55,492 bases of DNA from Pseudomonadota bacterium (GCA_028382005.1 JAOESH010000012.1:1-55492); one strand, 5' to 3'; positions 18,912-28,196 are shown, numbered from the stretch's first letter. Notes: a model not told the origin generated them from the letters alone. Made by a program: numbers and translations.

Positions 18912-19559
18912 TTAAAATTTTCTAAATTTAAGATATGCTTGTTCAGGATCCATACCATTCAAAATGGCTTTACGCATTTCACTTTCAGTGGTCATCACTT
19001 CTTCTGTCTTCGTTAAAACTTCTTCAACCACCTCTTTAGGTATAATTACAGCTCCATCCATATCGGCTATAATAAAATCCCCAGAACGAATGGTAACAGT
19101 TCCTATAGTTATAGGAGTGCCTAATGAGTCATATTTCCAACGTTCAACAATATCAGCCGCTGTTGATAGTCGACAAAAAACAGGAAAATTTGCATCTAAA
19201 ATTTCCTCTACATCCCTACAATGTCCATCCATTAAGTACCCTTTTGTTCCTTTGACCATCAAAGCTCTAGCAGACAACTCTCCCATCAATGCTATTGAAT
19301 GAGTATTAGGTTGGCATACGATAACTTTTTCAGATGGAACTTTTGATAAAACCTGAGACCAAAGAAGAAGAGATTGATGACGTGTTAGTGTATAATCTAT
19401 ATGACCAGAAACAGTATATATTTCTCCGAATATTTTTTGTCCTTTTCGAAGTGCTTGAATTTCTGGAGGAAGAACACAGTTACCATACCCTTTTTCTCTT
19501 AAGACATCATGGATAGCACTTGCATAACATTTTGAAAGACGGTCTATAATATTATTCAT
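18912..19559 (-). CDS. RraA family protein (HMG/CHA aldolase-like)
   Basis: 215-aa member of the RraA/demethylmenaquinone methyltransferase-like fold. The diagnostic motif is MDGHCRDVEEILDANFPVF, giving the GxxRD arginine-aspartate pair used by 4-hydroxy-4-methyl-2-oxoglutarate/oxaloacetate aldolases. IADMDGAVIIPKEV is also typical. The class includes both RNase E regulators and aldolases; with no RNase E context here, an aldolase or decarboxylase is more likely (inference). Confidence 0.83.
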   Translation of the reverse strand: MNNIIDRLSKCYASAIHDVLREKGYGNCVLPPEIQALRKGQKIFGEIYTVSGHIDYTLTRHQSLLLWSQVLSKVPSEKVIVCQPNTHSIALMGELSARALMVKGTKGYLMDGHCRDVEEILDANFPVFCRLSTAADIVERWKYDSLGTPITIGTVTIRSGDFIIADMDGAVIIPKEVVEEVLTKTEEVMTTESEMRKAILNGMDPEQAYLKFRKF

Positions 19560-19651
19560 TTTTTAAATTCCTATTTGATATACTTGTAACTTAAATATGT
19601 AATTTGCGTTTTAACTAATCTCTAAAGTCTATCATGGATTATATGAAACAC

Positions 19652-20338
19652 TTAAAATACTGATACAACTTCTTTAAATGGTTTTTTCACAGTAGATGCT
19701 AGAGGAATTTTAACATTTTCAGCAGCATGTCCAACCGCAAGAATTAAAGATGCTTTATTAGAAGATGGTCTATTACATATTTTACTTAAAAAACCCATTG
19801 GATTAGGAGTATGTGTTAAACATGACAAACCAGATAAGTGTAGAGCTGATATAAGAAATCCTGTTGCTATACCAACACTTTCTGGGACATAATAATTTTT
19901 TCTTTTTGTTCCATCTTCTAATTCTCCATATCTTTCAGAAAATACAACAATAAGCCATGGAGCAACTTCTAGATGCGGTTTACTTGGATGTGTTCCAAAG
20001 GGCTCAAGTGCTGTTAACCATTCATCTTTTTTTATATCATTATAAAATTTTTGTTCTTCAATTTCAGCTGCTTTTCTAATTTGAGATTTAACGCTAGGAC
20101 TTGAAATTACAGAAAAATGCCATGGTTGTAGATTTGCTCCACTTGGTGCAGAACATGCTGTCCTTAGACAATTTTCTATAATAGAATAAGAAACTTTTCT
20201 ATCTGAGAAATCTCTAATTGTATGCCTAGATTGCATTTCTAACAAATGCTGCTTAGAAATTAACTCCATATCCGAATTGGAAATAAGTTTTTGATTATCT
20301 GGTGAAACAGGTTGATAAGATTTATTTTTTGTCTTCAT
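19652..20338 (-). CDS. Nitroreductase family protein (second)
   Basis: FMN oxidoreductase: RHTIRDFSDRKVSYSIIE and CSAPSGANLQPWHFSVI are the classic FMN-binding nitroreductase motifs, and ESVGIATGFLISALHLSGL forms the dimer/FMN helix. It resembles the larger subgroup that includes iodotyrosine-deiodinase-like proteins. I chose the ATG at 20338 (228 aa) because AAAGGGG lies 5 nt upstream; the longer frame starts from a TTG without a site. Not closely similar to the nitroreductase at 8801-9376. Confidence 0.86.
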   Translation of the reverse strand: MKTKNKSYQPVSPDNQKLISNSDMELISKQHLLEMQSRHTIRDFSDRKVSYSIIENCLRTACSAPSGANLQPWHFSVISSPSVKSQIRKAAEIEEQKFYNDIKKDEWLTALEPFGTHPSKPHLEVAPWLIVVFSERYGELEDGTKRKNYYVPESVGIATGFLISALHLSGLSCLTHTPNPMGFLSKICNRPSSNKASLILAVGHAAENVKIPLASTVKKPFKEVVSVF

Positions 20339-20968
20339 AATTACCCCTTTAAAAAAATAGTCTTTATTCAATAGCTTCAGCGCTTGAAACTTAATAAATA
20401 GCGTTAAACAATAGTTAATTTAATATTGTTCAAATAATTATTGAAAGCTATATTTTTTGAGTTGTCCTTTTATTCATTGATTAAAACTAATCCATTAACT
20501 CTTACATTATTCATTTTTAATATTATCAATATGATTATTTGCTAATCCACATCGAAAAAAATCCTCAACTGCTCTCTTCAATGATAAAAATTCATAATGA
20601 GACCAAATATTAATGAAACTGACATAACTAGAAAAGTATGGACAAGAAAATCCGATTTAATTGTAAAAAACTCTATAAATTTGATAAAATATGCTTTGGA
20701 AAGGATAAGTCAGCATAAGGGAGAACTACAACAAAAAGAACTATAAATATAAGAAAATATTTAAAATAATCTTTTCGAAACTTTAAATTAACTTTTCCTA
20801 ATTTGAATGAAATATACTTAATTTGATTATTGCTACTCACAGACACCTCAATATTACATATAGACAATCAAATATATATAATACTCAGTTATCTTAACAA
20901 TCAAGTTATTTAATAATTATAACTTTTTATGATTTGAATACTAAATTAAAATATGTTTAAAATTAAAT
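20339..20968. other. Intergenic region with no convincing gene
   Basis: About 630 bp of AT-rich DNA between the nitroreductase and the next secreted protein gene. A 64-codon minus-strand frame at 20673-20867 encodes one hydrophobic segment but starts from TTG without a ribosome-binding site. Another stretch (about 20535-20660, minus) reads protein-like in one frame but has no start codon and may be a gene remnant. I do not call either. Confidence 0.5.
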
Positions 20969-21349
20969 ATGAAATTATTATGTAGTATTATATTTTTGGT
21001 TTTCTTTGTGCTTTCAAAATCTATTAATGCAAATAGTCTCAATCCTCATATTATTTGTAGTAACAATAACAAATCTATTTTATTAGAATTTATGTTAAAA
21101 AATAAGAATGATTTTTTTTATGATGTTGTTTTCAAGAAAGTTAAAAATAAATTTATAAAAGTTGGAAACGTAGTAGGACAAAAGTTAAATTCGTTTATTT
21201 TGTTTGAGGATAAGTATGCTTTTCTTGGAGTTGATTTTGCATGGCATTTAGATAAAAATAATATGAAGTTAAACCCTATTTTATTAAGTGAAGGTACAAT
21301 AAAATTAAAAAAATTGCCTGAAGAATTATATTGCATTAATAAAAAATAA
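20969..21349 (+). CDS. Small secreted protein, paralog of 26201-26587
   Basis: 126 aa with an N-terminal signal peptide (MKLLCSIIFLVFFVLSKS) and no further membrane segment, so probably periplasmic. Not a family I can name. The core GNVVGQKLNSFILFEDK, then FAWHLD and PILLSEG, is shared almost word for word with the protein at 26201-26587. Two conserved cysteines (IICSN and YCIN) could form a disulfide. Confidence 0.75.
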   Translation: MKLLCSIIFLVFFVLSKSINANSLNPHIICSNNNKSILLEFMLKNKNDFFYDVVFKKVKNKFIKVGNVVGQKLNSFILFEDKYAFLGVDFAWHLDKNNMKLNPILLSEGTIKLKKLPEELYCINKK

Positions 21350-21455
21350 TTTTCTTTTAATTTAAGCTTAATAATGAAATAACTCAATCAATATTCGCTA
21401 TCAATTTATACAAAGTTGTTTTCATAATAATCAATACATATAAAAAGGGCTCTTA

Positions 21456-22154
21456 ATGGCAAACGAAGTTAAACTCCACTATTTCTTGGGCCGTGGTAGA
21501 GCCGAAACTACAAGATGGATGCTGGCAATTAATCAAATTGCTTTTAAAAACAATCCTATCACAACACCTGATGATCTTTGTCAACTCCGAAACTCTGGGA
21601 AACTTCCATTTGACCAAATGCCTCTTCTAGAAATCAATGGAATGAACTTAAGTCAATCAAGCGGAATGATAAGATATCTTGCCAGAATTGGAGGGTTTTA
21701 TGGAGAAAATGACAAAGAAGCTCTTTATTGTGATATGTTTGCAGGAGCAATAAATGACTTTGCGGAAGCATCTATGCAGGCCTCATTTCAATCTTCTACA
21801 GAAATAGCTGTTAAAATATTACAAGAACGTTTTAATAAATTTGCTCCTAAATTTGAATTAAGAATAAAAGAAAATGGAAATGAGTTATGCGTTGGTAACA
21901 AAATATCATTTGCTGATGTTATTTTGTCAGAAGCCTTGAGTGCTTATATGGAATGGATTCCAGATCTTTTAAAGAATACCCCCCTCCTATTATCCATACA
22001 TGAAAAAATAGTTAACGAAACTGGAATCAAATCATATTTAAATTCTGAACAAAGATATCCTAAACCTGATGAAAATTATGTTATTGATGTTGCACGTGTT
22101 CTTCAAAGAGCTTTACCTGCACACATGTCAGACATAAATAGATTTGTAAATTAA
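21456..22154 (+). CDS. Glutathione S-transferase-like protein
   Basis: Thioredoxin-fold N-terminal domain starting KLHYFLGRGRAETTRWML, with the glutathione-binding QMPLLEINGMNLSQSSGMIRYL (the QMP and SS contacts), then an all-helical C-terminal domain with KISFADVILSEAL. The pattern resembles the sigma/mu/alpha-type GSTs. 232 aa is normal. The start has an AAGGG-like site. The gene at 22159 follows after 4 bp and is probably cotranscribed. Confidence 0.88.
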   Translation: MANEVKLHYFLGRGRAETTRWMLAINQIAFKNNPITTPDDLCQLRNSGKLPFDQMPLLEINGMNLSQSSGMIRYLARIGGFYGENDKEALYCDMFAGAINDFAEASMQASFQSSTEIAVKILQERFNKFAPKFELRIKENGNELCVGNKISFADVILSEALSAYMEWIPDLLKNTPLLLSIHEKIVNETGIKSYLNSEQRYPKPDENYVIDVARVLQRALPAHMSDINRFVN

Positions 22155-22158
22155 GATA

Positions 22159-22458
22159 ATGAAATTTAAGGACTTAAGTTTTATTAATGGTAAATGTCAA
22201 TTAGACTATAATTATTATGTTCTTAGTTTTTCTCAGATTACAAATGAAAAAACATATGAGTGTGCCGTATTTAATAGAGCAAAATTACCAGTAGACCTAC
22301 CTGGTGTTAAAACAGAAAAAATTAAAAATAATAAATGGGTAAAGATACATTTTACTAAGATAGGTGTTGAAGATATGTTAATAAAGTTTTGGGCAATTAC
22401 TGGAATTAAAGACCCAAAGCAACTAGATCCAAGTGAATTTTATAAAGATATTTTTTAA
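22159..22458 (+). CDS. Hypothetical protein downstream of GST
   Basis: 99 aa, soluble, no signal peptide, not recognised. It starts 4 bp after the GST stop, so the two genes share a transcript. Composition is mixed and well ordered (ends DPSEFYKDIF), which supports a real protein. Confidence 0.6.
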   Translation: MKFKDLSFINGKCQLDYNYYVLSFSQITNEKTYECAVFNRAKLPVDLPGVKTEKIKNNKWVKIHFTKIGVEDMLIKFWAITGIKDPKQLDPSEFYKDIF

Positions 22459-22486
22459 ATAATTAAATCTACCTAACAAGTTAAAA

Positions 22487-22633
22487 TTATTTTAAAACAT
22501 AATAACCAATTAAAATCCCTATAATTAATCCCTCTAAAAAACTAAGCCAGATAATTTGATAGTTCGAAAAACCAGTGTAATTTTGTACTTTATTTATTAA
22601 GTTTATATGCCAATTCATTATTTTATTTGTCAT
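22487..22633 (-). CDS. 48-aa single-pass membrane protein, paralog of 53723-53866
   Basis: Short gene read directly from the sequence: ATG at 22633 with TTGGAG 7 nt upstream, stop at 22487. The protein has a polar, amphipathic first half and a C-terminal transmembrane helix. The core NYQIIWL and FLEGL, then GILIGYY, is nearly identical to the 47-aa protein at 53723-53866, which supports both as real genes. No known family recognised. Confidence 0.8.
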   Translation of the reverse strand: MTNKIMNWHINLINKVQNYTGFSNYQIIWLSFLEGLIIGILIGYYVLK

Positions 22634-22792
22634 TTAAAAACTCCAAGAAAAATTCTGCATCATAAAATTTAAATTATCTTAATTTACAAGACATATTTAA
22701 TTTATTTAATTATTATTAAAACTAAAAAGTTGATTTATAAAAAAATAAAAAAAATTTGTTAATATAAGTTAATAATTTCAAAGGAAAATCTA

Positions 22793-23200
22793 ATGAATAA
22801 CATCCCACTTACATCACTGTTCACATCCTTATTTATCATTTTTTATTTATTTTTATCTTTTCGTATAGGTTACCTAAGAGGGAGTCCTGTCATGAAATTA
22901 TTGTTTAAAATGGATAAAAAAATTTCAGATAAAAAATTAGATAGAAATGTAAGAGCTCATGGTAATTTTTCAGAGTACGTCCCACTTTTTTTAATAATTT
23001 TGTTTATCTTTGAAAATATTGGTTTAGCATCTTATAACTACTTACTAATAATTTGCTTGATATTTTCTTATGGACGAACTGCACACGCAGTTTGTTTTGC
23101 TTTTTTTGACCATAATCCATTTCTAAGAATTTCTGGAATGCTTTGCACATATTTGGGGTTGGGTATTTTATCAATTCAACTATTAGTATCAGTAATATAA
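22793..23200 (+). CDS. MAPEG family membrane protein
   Basis: 135-aa four-helix membrane protein of the MAPEG (eicosanoid/glutathione metabolism) superfamily. The diagnostic stretch is RNVRAHGNFSEYVPLFLIIL (the RxHxNxxE motif), followed by GRTAHAVCFAF and a hydrophobic C-terminus. Bacterial members are small glutathione transferase-like or unknown-function proteins. AAAGGAAA precedes the ATG. The GST gene close upstream may be functionally linked (inference). Confidence 0.88.
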   Translation: MNNIPLTSLFTSLFIIFYLFLSFRIGYLRGSPVMKLLFKMDKKISDKKLDRNVRAHGNFSEYVPLFLIILFIFENIGLASYNYLLIICLIFSYGRTAHAVCFAFFDHNPFLRISGMLCTYLGLGILSIQLLVSVI

Positions 23201-23373
23201 ACTCAGTTTTTAATTTACGGTTTGTAATAAAATAAATTTATTTATCAATTTGTTTCACAAGAAATAGTGTAATTATAATGATATAATAAATTTTTAAACC
23301 GGCAATAAATATGTTTTAAAGAATTTTTTTAATAAATCTTATATCTAATTTTCGTCTAAAGAAAGTCCTGTTA

Positions 23374-23571
23374 TCAATATTTCCATATTTTGTTTACCTC
23401 ATCAATTTTCAGAAAATTACTATTTTCATATTGATAACAAATTATTTCGATAGCTTTATCTTCATTTTCAGCTTCTACAATTAAAGAATTATATTTACAC
23501 TCTTTCTTACCATTCATGTGTGTAAATTCTAAATGAAATTTTACTTCAAAATCAGTTTTCCAATTAGCCAT
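23374..23571 (-). CDS. Small hypothetical protein
   Basis: 65 aa, soluble, not recognised. The sequence looks like a small alpha/beta domain (alternating FEVKFHLEF strand and an acidic AENEDKAIEII helix). Isolated on the minus strand between the MAPEG gene and a zinc-ribbon-like gene. Confidence 0.55.
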   Translation of the reverse strand: MANWKTDFEVKFHLEFTHMNGKKECKYNSLIVEAENEDKAIEIICYQYENSNFLKIDEVNKIWKY

Positions 23572-23682
23572 TAATTGATCCTGTGAATTAAGCGTAAAAA
23601 AAGTTATTAATAGAATAAAAAAAAATATTTATATACATATAAATGTTAACATACACCATTTAAATAGAGCAAAAGTATAGAG

Positions 23683-23925
23683 ATGGATTTTGATTACGAT
23701 AAAATAAATGCTCAATGTATGTGGTGTAAAAGGACTAAAAATCCTCATCCTGATTTTTTGAATGAAACTATACCCACAAAAATTTTTACTTCTATGTCAG
23801 GTCGTAAAATAGAACTTTGCTTTAGTTGTTATGAATATGAAAAAAATAAATCAAATTTAAGCGACATAGATTTTAAACAAAACTTGGACTTACGGTGGGA
23901 AGTAATGAAGATGTTAAAATTTTAA
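23683..23925 (+). CDS. Small zinc-ribbon-like protein
   Basis: 80 aa with two CxxC knuckles, QCMWCKRTK near residue 12 and LCFSCYEYE near residue 47, which could bind one zinc ion. Not assigned to a known family. Its stop is next to the EamA gene stop (convergent, no gap). Confidence 0.65.
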   Translation: MDFDYDKINAQCMWCKRTKNPHPDFLNETIPTKIFTSMSGRKIELCFSCYEYEKNKSNLSDIDFKQNLDLRWEVMKMLKF

Positions 23926-24807
23926 CTAAATAAATTTTTTTAATCTTCCATCTAGAATTAGTAATCCAAAAGTAATTATTACCAAACCAATAAGTTCATT
24001 TAAGGTAATCGATTCTCCTATTAAAATTGCATTTAACAAAATTGCTGAAGGAGGAATTATAATCGTGCATATTAGTAAATTGCCAGCACCAGTAGACAAA
24101 AGAATTTTAAAATATATAAAATACGCTAACACCGAACATATTACTGCAAACAGTAAAGAATAACTCATAGAAATAATATTAAGTGATGAAACCTCGTTAC
24201 CATAAAAAAGAAAAATAAATGGTGATAAAATAAGAGTACTCATTGTCAACATGCCAGTTGCAGCAACTTCAGGTTGTGTATTTTGCAACCTAACTTTTGC
24301 AAAAATAGCTGCGAATGCATAAGATAAACCAGAGAGTAAAATTAAAAATTTTCCAGAACCTTTGTCAAATAAATCATATATATTCCCATAACCAACTACT
24401 ATAATGACTCCTATAACACCTATTAAAACTCCAATTATTCTAGATTTTGTCAATGGCTCATTCTTTAATATTAATGAAGCTAACAAAATTGTTAAAAAAG
24501 ATGTATTTGCATTAAGTATAGAAGCAAGTCCACCCGAAACTGTTTGTTGTCCATATGTTATTAAAAGAAATGGAAAAACATTATTCAACATTCCCATAAT
24601 AAAGAAGTTAAAAACTAATAAAAATGAGAACTGAAATTTAATTTTACTTAAAATAAGATATAAGATTAAAATTAATGAAGCCAAACTTACTCTTAAATAA
24701 ACAATCATAAATGGACTAATATAATTAAGTAAAATTTCTACAAATAAAAAGCTTGCACCCCACAAGAAACCCAACAAAAAAACTAAAGTCCAATTTTTAT
24801 TATTCAA
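23926..24807 (-). CDS. EamA/DMT family transporter
   Basis: Ten hydrophobic segments in 293 aa, arranged as two EamA repeats, the drug/metabolite transporter layout. The first begins FLLGFLWGASFLFVEILL, the second around residue 150 with ILLSGLSYAFAAIFAKVRL. The C-terminal NELIGLVIITFGLLIL is typical. Substrate not predictable. Confidence 0.88.
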   Translation of the reverse strand: MNNKNWTLVFLLGFLWGASFLFVEILLNYISPFMIVYLRVSLASLILILYLILSKIKFQFSFLLVFNFFIMGMLNNVFPFLLITYGQQTVSGGLASILNANTSFLTILLASLILKNEPLTKSRIIGVLIGVIGVIIVVGYGNIYDLFDKGSGKFLILLSGLSYAFAAIFAKVRLQNTQPEVAATGMLTMSTLILSPFIFLFYGNEVSSLNIISMSYSLLFAVICSVLAYFIYFKILLSTGAGNLLICTIIIPPSAILLNAILIGESITLNELIGLVIITFGLLILDGRLKKFI

Positions 24808-24835
24808 GTTAACCCTATATATTACTTCAATTAGT

Positions 24836-25408
24836 TTATATATATGACTTTTTTAACATAATTATTATAAATGGTCTTAACTTTTTGATTGAATTTAAAG
24901 GATAAATATTAGTCATGTAATCCAAATTTTTTAGAGCTTTATCATATTTTTTTAAAGCTATATTAATTTGCGTTAAACCAGATATTGCCCCAAAATGTCT
25001 TGGTTCCAATGATAGAGTAAGTTTGATATAATCTATAGAACTAAAATAATCACCTTTAAGAAATTGTATTGTAGCAATTTTATTAATTGGCTCAGCCCAA
25101 TAAGGTTCTTTTTTTGACAAATCTTCAAATAATTCAAGTGCCTTATCTAATTCACCCTGTGCTAACAAGATTGTTCCCTTTTTCATTTGAAGGTTACTTT
25201 CATTGTCACTACCACTGCTTAACCATTTGTCCCATATTTTACTTTCAATTATTTGAGCTGAAGTTAAATCTGGAGCTTTTTTTAAATTTAAAAAAAGTTC
25301 TCGTAAATCTGAAGATAAAGCATTGAAAATTAAATAAAAATAAATTAATAAAAATGAAAATGTATACTTTAGATAACATTTCAAAAAAGGGCTATGTTTG
25401 TCTACCAT
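24836..25408 (-). CDS. TPR-containing periplasmic or anchored protein
   Basis: 190 aa. A hydrophobic N-terminal segment (about residues 13-32) looks like a signal peptide or anchor. Three tetratricopeptide-like repeats follow, for example GTILLAQGELDKALELFE and IATIQFLKGDYFSSIDYI. Small alphaproteobacterial exported TPR proteins look like this; function unknown. Confidence 0.75.
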   Translation of the reverse strand: MVDKHSPFLKCYLKYTFSFLLIYFYLIFNALSSDLRELFLNLKKAPDLTSAQIIESKIWDKWLSSGSDNESNLQMKKGTILLAQGELDKALELFEDLSKKEPYWAEPINKIATIQFLKGDYFSSIDYIKLTLSLEPRHFGAISGLTQINIALKKYDKALKNLDYMTNIYPLNSIKKLRPFIIIMLKKSYI

Positions 25409-25466
25409 CTATTTCCTTGTCTTGTATGATCAAATAAATTCAATATTTATATATAAATATAATTAA

Positions 25467-25796
25467 TTAGTAATTAACATCATATAAAATAATACCTCTA
25501 TTAGAAAAAACTTTCCATGTTATTCCAGTTCTTTTTTTAAATTCAGCTTCAGCTTGATTAAATATTTTTTGGCATGCTATGAAAGCTTTCTCATCTCTAT
25601 ATTCCCACAAATGACCTAATCTTAGTGTCCCTTCTTTGTTCCATATTTGACTAACCGTTTGTCTGACTGCACCAGCTTTTTTAAATTTATCAAAGTATTT
25701 GTTCATAATTTTTTGCCATTCAATTTCCCCAACTTTCATATCACTTTGGCTTTGAAAGTCTGAAGTTATGTAACTTATTAACTTTGATTCAGTCAT
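25467..25796 (-). CDS. Hypothetical protein, possible dimeric alpha/beta-barrel
   Basis: 109 aa. The rhythm of the second half (GTLRLGHLWEYRDEKAFIAC, then a helix rich in Glu and Lys, ending in a short strand) suggests a NIPSNAP or ABM-like ferredoxin fold, but I cannot name a family. Same strand as the cupin gene 55 bp upstream. Confidence 0.55.
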   Translation of the reverse strand: MTESKLISYITSDFQSQSDMKVGEIEWQKIMNKYFDKFKKAGAVRQTVSQIWNKEGTLRLGHLWEYRDEKAFIACQKIFNQAEAEFKKRTGITWKVFSNRGIILYDVNY

Positions 25797-25851
25797 TAAA
25801 ATTCATCCTTAATTAAAATATTTTTTATCGTTTTGTTTGTTAAATAATTAA

Positions 25852-26133
25852 CTACTTGAACTCTATTTCTACAAATGAAAAAGGAAAGTCATTATGATTA
25901 ATAACATTGTGATTAGCACCTTTATCCCTGTAATAACTTTTACCCTCAGTTAAATCTGATATGAGAACTCCTCCGTCTTCATTTACAATTTTTAATTGGC
26001 CGTCTTTCATAGGAACAACTACATAATCATACTCGTGAATATGTTGCCCAGTATCTTCTCCAATTTCAAAGGCCCATCGAGTAACTCTTGTTCTTATATT
26101 ATCAATCATAATTTCTGATGTAGCCATTTTCAT
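25852..26133 (-). CDS. Single-domain cupin-like protein
   Basis: 93-aa beta-barrel of the cupin type. Metal-binding pattern TGQHIHEYDYVVVP (two His and a downstream Glu) and a second His in KGANHNVINH. No fused domain. Probably a small-molecule binding or dioxygenase-like protein; substrate unknown. Confidence 0.75.
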   Translation of the reverse strand: MKMATSEIMIDNIRTRVTRWAFEIGEDTGQHIHEYDYVVVPMKDGQLKIVNEDGGVLISDLTEGKSYYRDKGANHNVINHNDFPFSFVEIEFK

Positions 26134-26200
26134 TACCTATCATATTTAATTTTAAAGAATTATTATTTTGTAATGTAAAGCTTACCCAATTTTAATTTTA

Positions 26201-26587
26201 TTAAAACCAAAAATTTTTACTTATACAATCAAAGGTATTAGGGATTACAAATTTTCTATTTCTAGTTTCACTTAAAATAAATGGTTTTAAATTTTTAGTA
26301 ACCATATCTAAATGCCAAGCAAAATTTAAATCTTTATCAACCGTCTTATCTTCAAATAAAATAAATGAAGATATTTTTTGACCCACTACGTTTCCAATTT
26401 GACGAAATTTACCTTCAACTCTTTTGTATGCTTTGGCATATATAAAGTTTTCATCATGCTTAAAAAAAAACTCTATATTCCCATTTATTGTTGAGTTATG
26501 ACATGAAATACCAGAATAAGGTTCAAAAGCGTTGCAGTTAAATGCTATTAAACTGAAATATATGATTAAAAAATACCGAACCTTCAT
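26201..26587 (-). CDS. Small secreted protein, paralog of 20969-21349
   Basis: 128 aa with a clear signal peptide (MKVRYFLIIYFSLIAFNC). The mature part contains GNVVGQKISSFILFEDK and FAWHLD, then PFILSE, matching the protein at 20969-21349. Cysteines near both ends (ISCHN, FDCISK) are conserved in the pair. Function unknown. Confidence 0.75.
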   Translation of the reverse strand: MKVRYFLIIYFSLIAFNCNAFEPYSGISCHNSTINGNIEFFFKHDENFIYAKAYKRVEGKFRQIGNVVGQKISSFILFEDKTVDKDLNFAWHLDMVTKNLKPFILSETRNRKFVIPNTFDCISKNFWF

Positions 26588-26684
26588 CTTATCCTCAATA
26601 AAAGCTTTAACTGATATAAGATTTCATCATATATAAGTTGGGAAAATAGTCCAATATAAGCTGATACTATCACTTAAGCGATTT

Positions 26685-26882
26685 CTAATGATGTGTCTTC
26701 TGATCTTTGATAATATTTTCCATTACAGATTTTAAGGACTCAAATAAATCAATAGCAATTTTTTTCTCATCTTCTGTTAAAGATAGGAATTGTTTATCAA
26801 GTTGTTCCTTATCAACACCGTTAGATTGTAACTTTAACCACACTGGATTTTGTTGAATTTCTTCAAGTGTTTTATACTTCAT
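26685..26882 (-). CDS. Small hypothetical protein
   Basis: 65 aa, charged and predominantly helical (LSLTEDEKKIAIDLFESLKS), no signal or membrane segment. Not recognised. It stands alone between two divergently placed genes. Confidence 0.5.
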   Translation of the reverse strand: MKYKTLEEIQQNPVWLKLQSNGVDKEQLDKQFLSLTEDEKKIAIDLFESLKSVMENIIKDQKTHH

Positions 26883-26986
26883 ATTTAATAAAATCCTAAA
26901 TTTGCTCTTATTAGGTTATTAAGATACAACTAACTTGATTTTTTGTTAAAGCAAAACTTTACTTTTAAATATTTTTTGAGTTAAAA

Positions 26987-28066
26987 ATGATTAAACCACA
27001 TGAAGCACTTCAAAATTCAATGTCTTTTGCTCATGATTATAATCTCCAAATACCTATATTATTATCTCCAATGGCTGGTGTATGCCCTGTCTCACTATCT
27101 GCGGCAGTAGCAAATGCAGGTGGAATGGGTTCTTGTGGAGCTCTGTTGATGACGCCAGAACAAATATCCAGTTGGGTTAAGGAAATGCGAGAAAGTTCTA
27201 ATGGTACATTTCAGTTAAATACTTGGATACCTGACCCAAAACCTATTCGTAATTTAAAACACGAGAATAGTATAAAAAAGTTAATTGCAAAATGGGAACC
27301 AGAAGTTTCAAATCCACCAGACAATCTACCTTCACAAGATTTCGAACTACAATGCGAAGCTATGTTAAAAGCAAATCCCCCTATCATATCGTCAATAATG
27401 GGACTTTATCCAAGTCAATTCGTATCTAGTATGAAAAATAACAATATTAAATGGTTTGCTACAGTAACCACCGTAAGCGAAGCCATTGAAGCCGAAAATG
27501 CTGGAGCTAACGCCGTTGTTGCACAAGGTATGGAAGCAGGAGGACATAGAGGTTCATTTATTGCTGAAAATGCATCAGAAAATATGGTAGGCCTTTTTTC
27601 TTTGTTACCAGCTGTCGTTGATGCTGTGAAGATACCAGTAATAGCCGCTGGTGGAATTGCTGATGGCAGAGGAATAGCAGCTTCTTTTTTACTAGGAGCT
27701 TCTGCAGTACAAATGGGAACTTGTTTTTTTCGATCTCCAGAAGCCAAAATTCCAAGGGTTTGGGCTGAAAAATTAAACAGTACATATCCAGAAGATACAA
27801 TTACTACTCGCACTTTTTCTGGAAGATTAGGAAGGAGCTTAAGAACTAAATATGCTCTTGAAGCAAGTTCACTTAAAGCACCCTCACCTGCACCATACCC
27901 TATACAAAGACATTTAACTCAAAATATGAGAACTAACGCAATTAAAACGAACAATCTAGACGGCATGCAAGCTTGGGCTGGTCAGTCAGCAAGGCTTGCA
28001 CTTGACATTTCAGCATCAGAAATAGTTAATAAGTTATGGGAAGATACGAAATCAATTTTAGGATAA
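26987..28066 (+). CDS. Nitronate monooxygenase family protein
   Basis: FMN-binding TIM barrel of the nitronate monooxygenase / 2-nitropropane dioxygenase group, 359 aa. The signature GMEAGGHRGSF (catalytic-region His) and the FMN-phosphate loops AAGGIADGRGIAASFLLGA and VQMGTCFF are present. The N-terminus IPILLSPMAGVCPVSLSAAV matches the first barrel strand. It oxidises alkyl nitronates in characterised members; some homologues are enoyl-type reductases, so the substrate is open. Confidence 0.88.
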   Translation: MIKPHEALQNSMSFAHDYNLQIPILLSPMAGVCPVSLSAAVANAGGMGSCGALLMTPEQISSWVKEMRESSNGTFQLNTWIPDPKPIRNLKHENSIKKLIAKWEPEVSNPPDNLPSQDFELQCEAMLKANPPIISSIMGLYPSQFVSSMKNNNIKWFATVTTVSEAIEAENAGANAVVAQGMEAGGHRGSFIAENASENMVGLFSLLPAVVDAVKIPVIAAGGIADGRGIAASFLLGASAVQMGTCFFRSPEAKIPRVWAEKLNSTYPEDTITTRTFSGRLGRSLRTKYALEASSLKAPSPAPYPIQRHLTQNMRTNAIKTNNLDGMQAWAGQSARLALDISASEIVNKLWEDTKSILG

Positions 28067-28075
28067 GGTCTTAAC

Positions 28076-28177
28076 TTAACCTAAGGTTACGTATAAAGAA
28101 AAAACAATGAATAGGATTAATGAAATACATAGATATACTCCTACCCACATCCACCATTTTTTTTTATTTTCTATCAT
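28076..28177 (-). CDS. Possible 33-aa membrane peptide
   Basis: Short frame read directly: ATG at 28177, stop at 28076. It encodes a Lys-rich start (ENKKKWWMWVGVY) followed by one hydrophobic helix, a pattern common in tiny membrane proteins. No Shine-Dalgarno is visible, so the call is tentative. Confidence 0.35.
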   Translation of the reverse strand: MIENKKKWWMWVGVYLCISLILFIVFSLYVTLG

Positions 28178-28196
28178 TGTTCAAAATTGTAATTAA

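Noticed and set aside
20673-20867. 64-codon minus-strand frame with a hydrophobic segment
   Set aside because: TTG start without a Shine-Dalgarno, and AT-rich DNA easily gives hydrophobic frames; evidence too thin.
27415-27813. Long minus-strand open frame inside the nitronate monooxygenase gene
   Set aside because: It lies antisense to a well-supported gene, has no ribosome-binding site and a composition typical of shadow frames.
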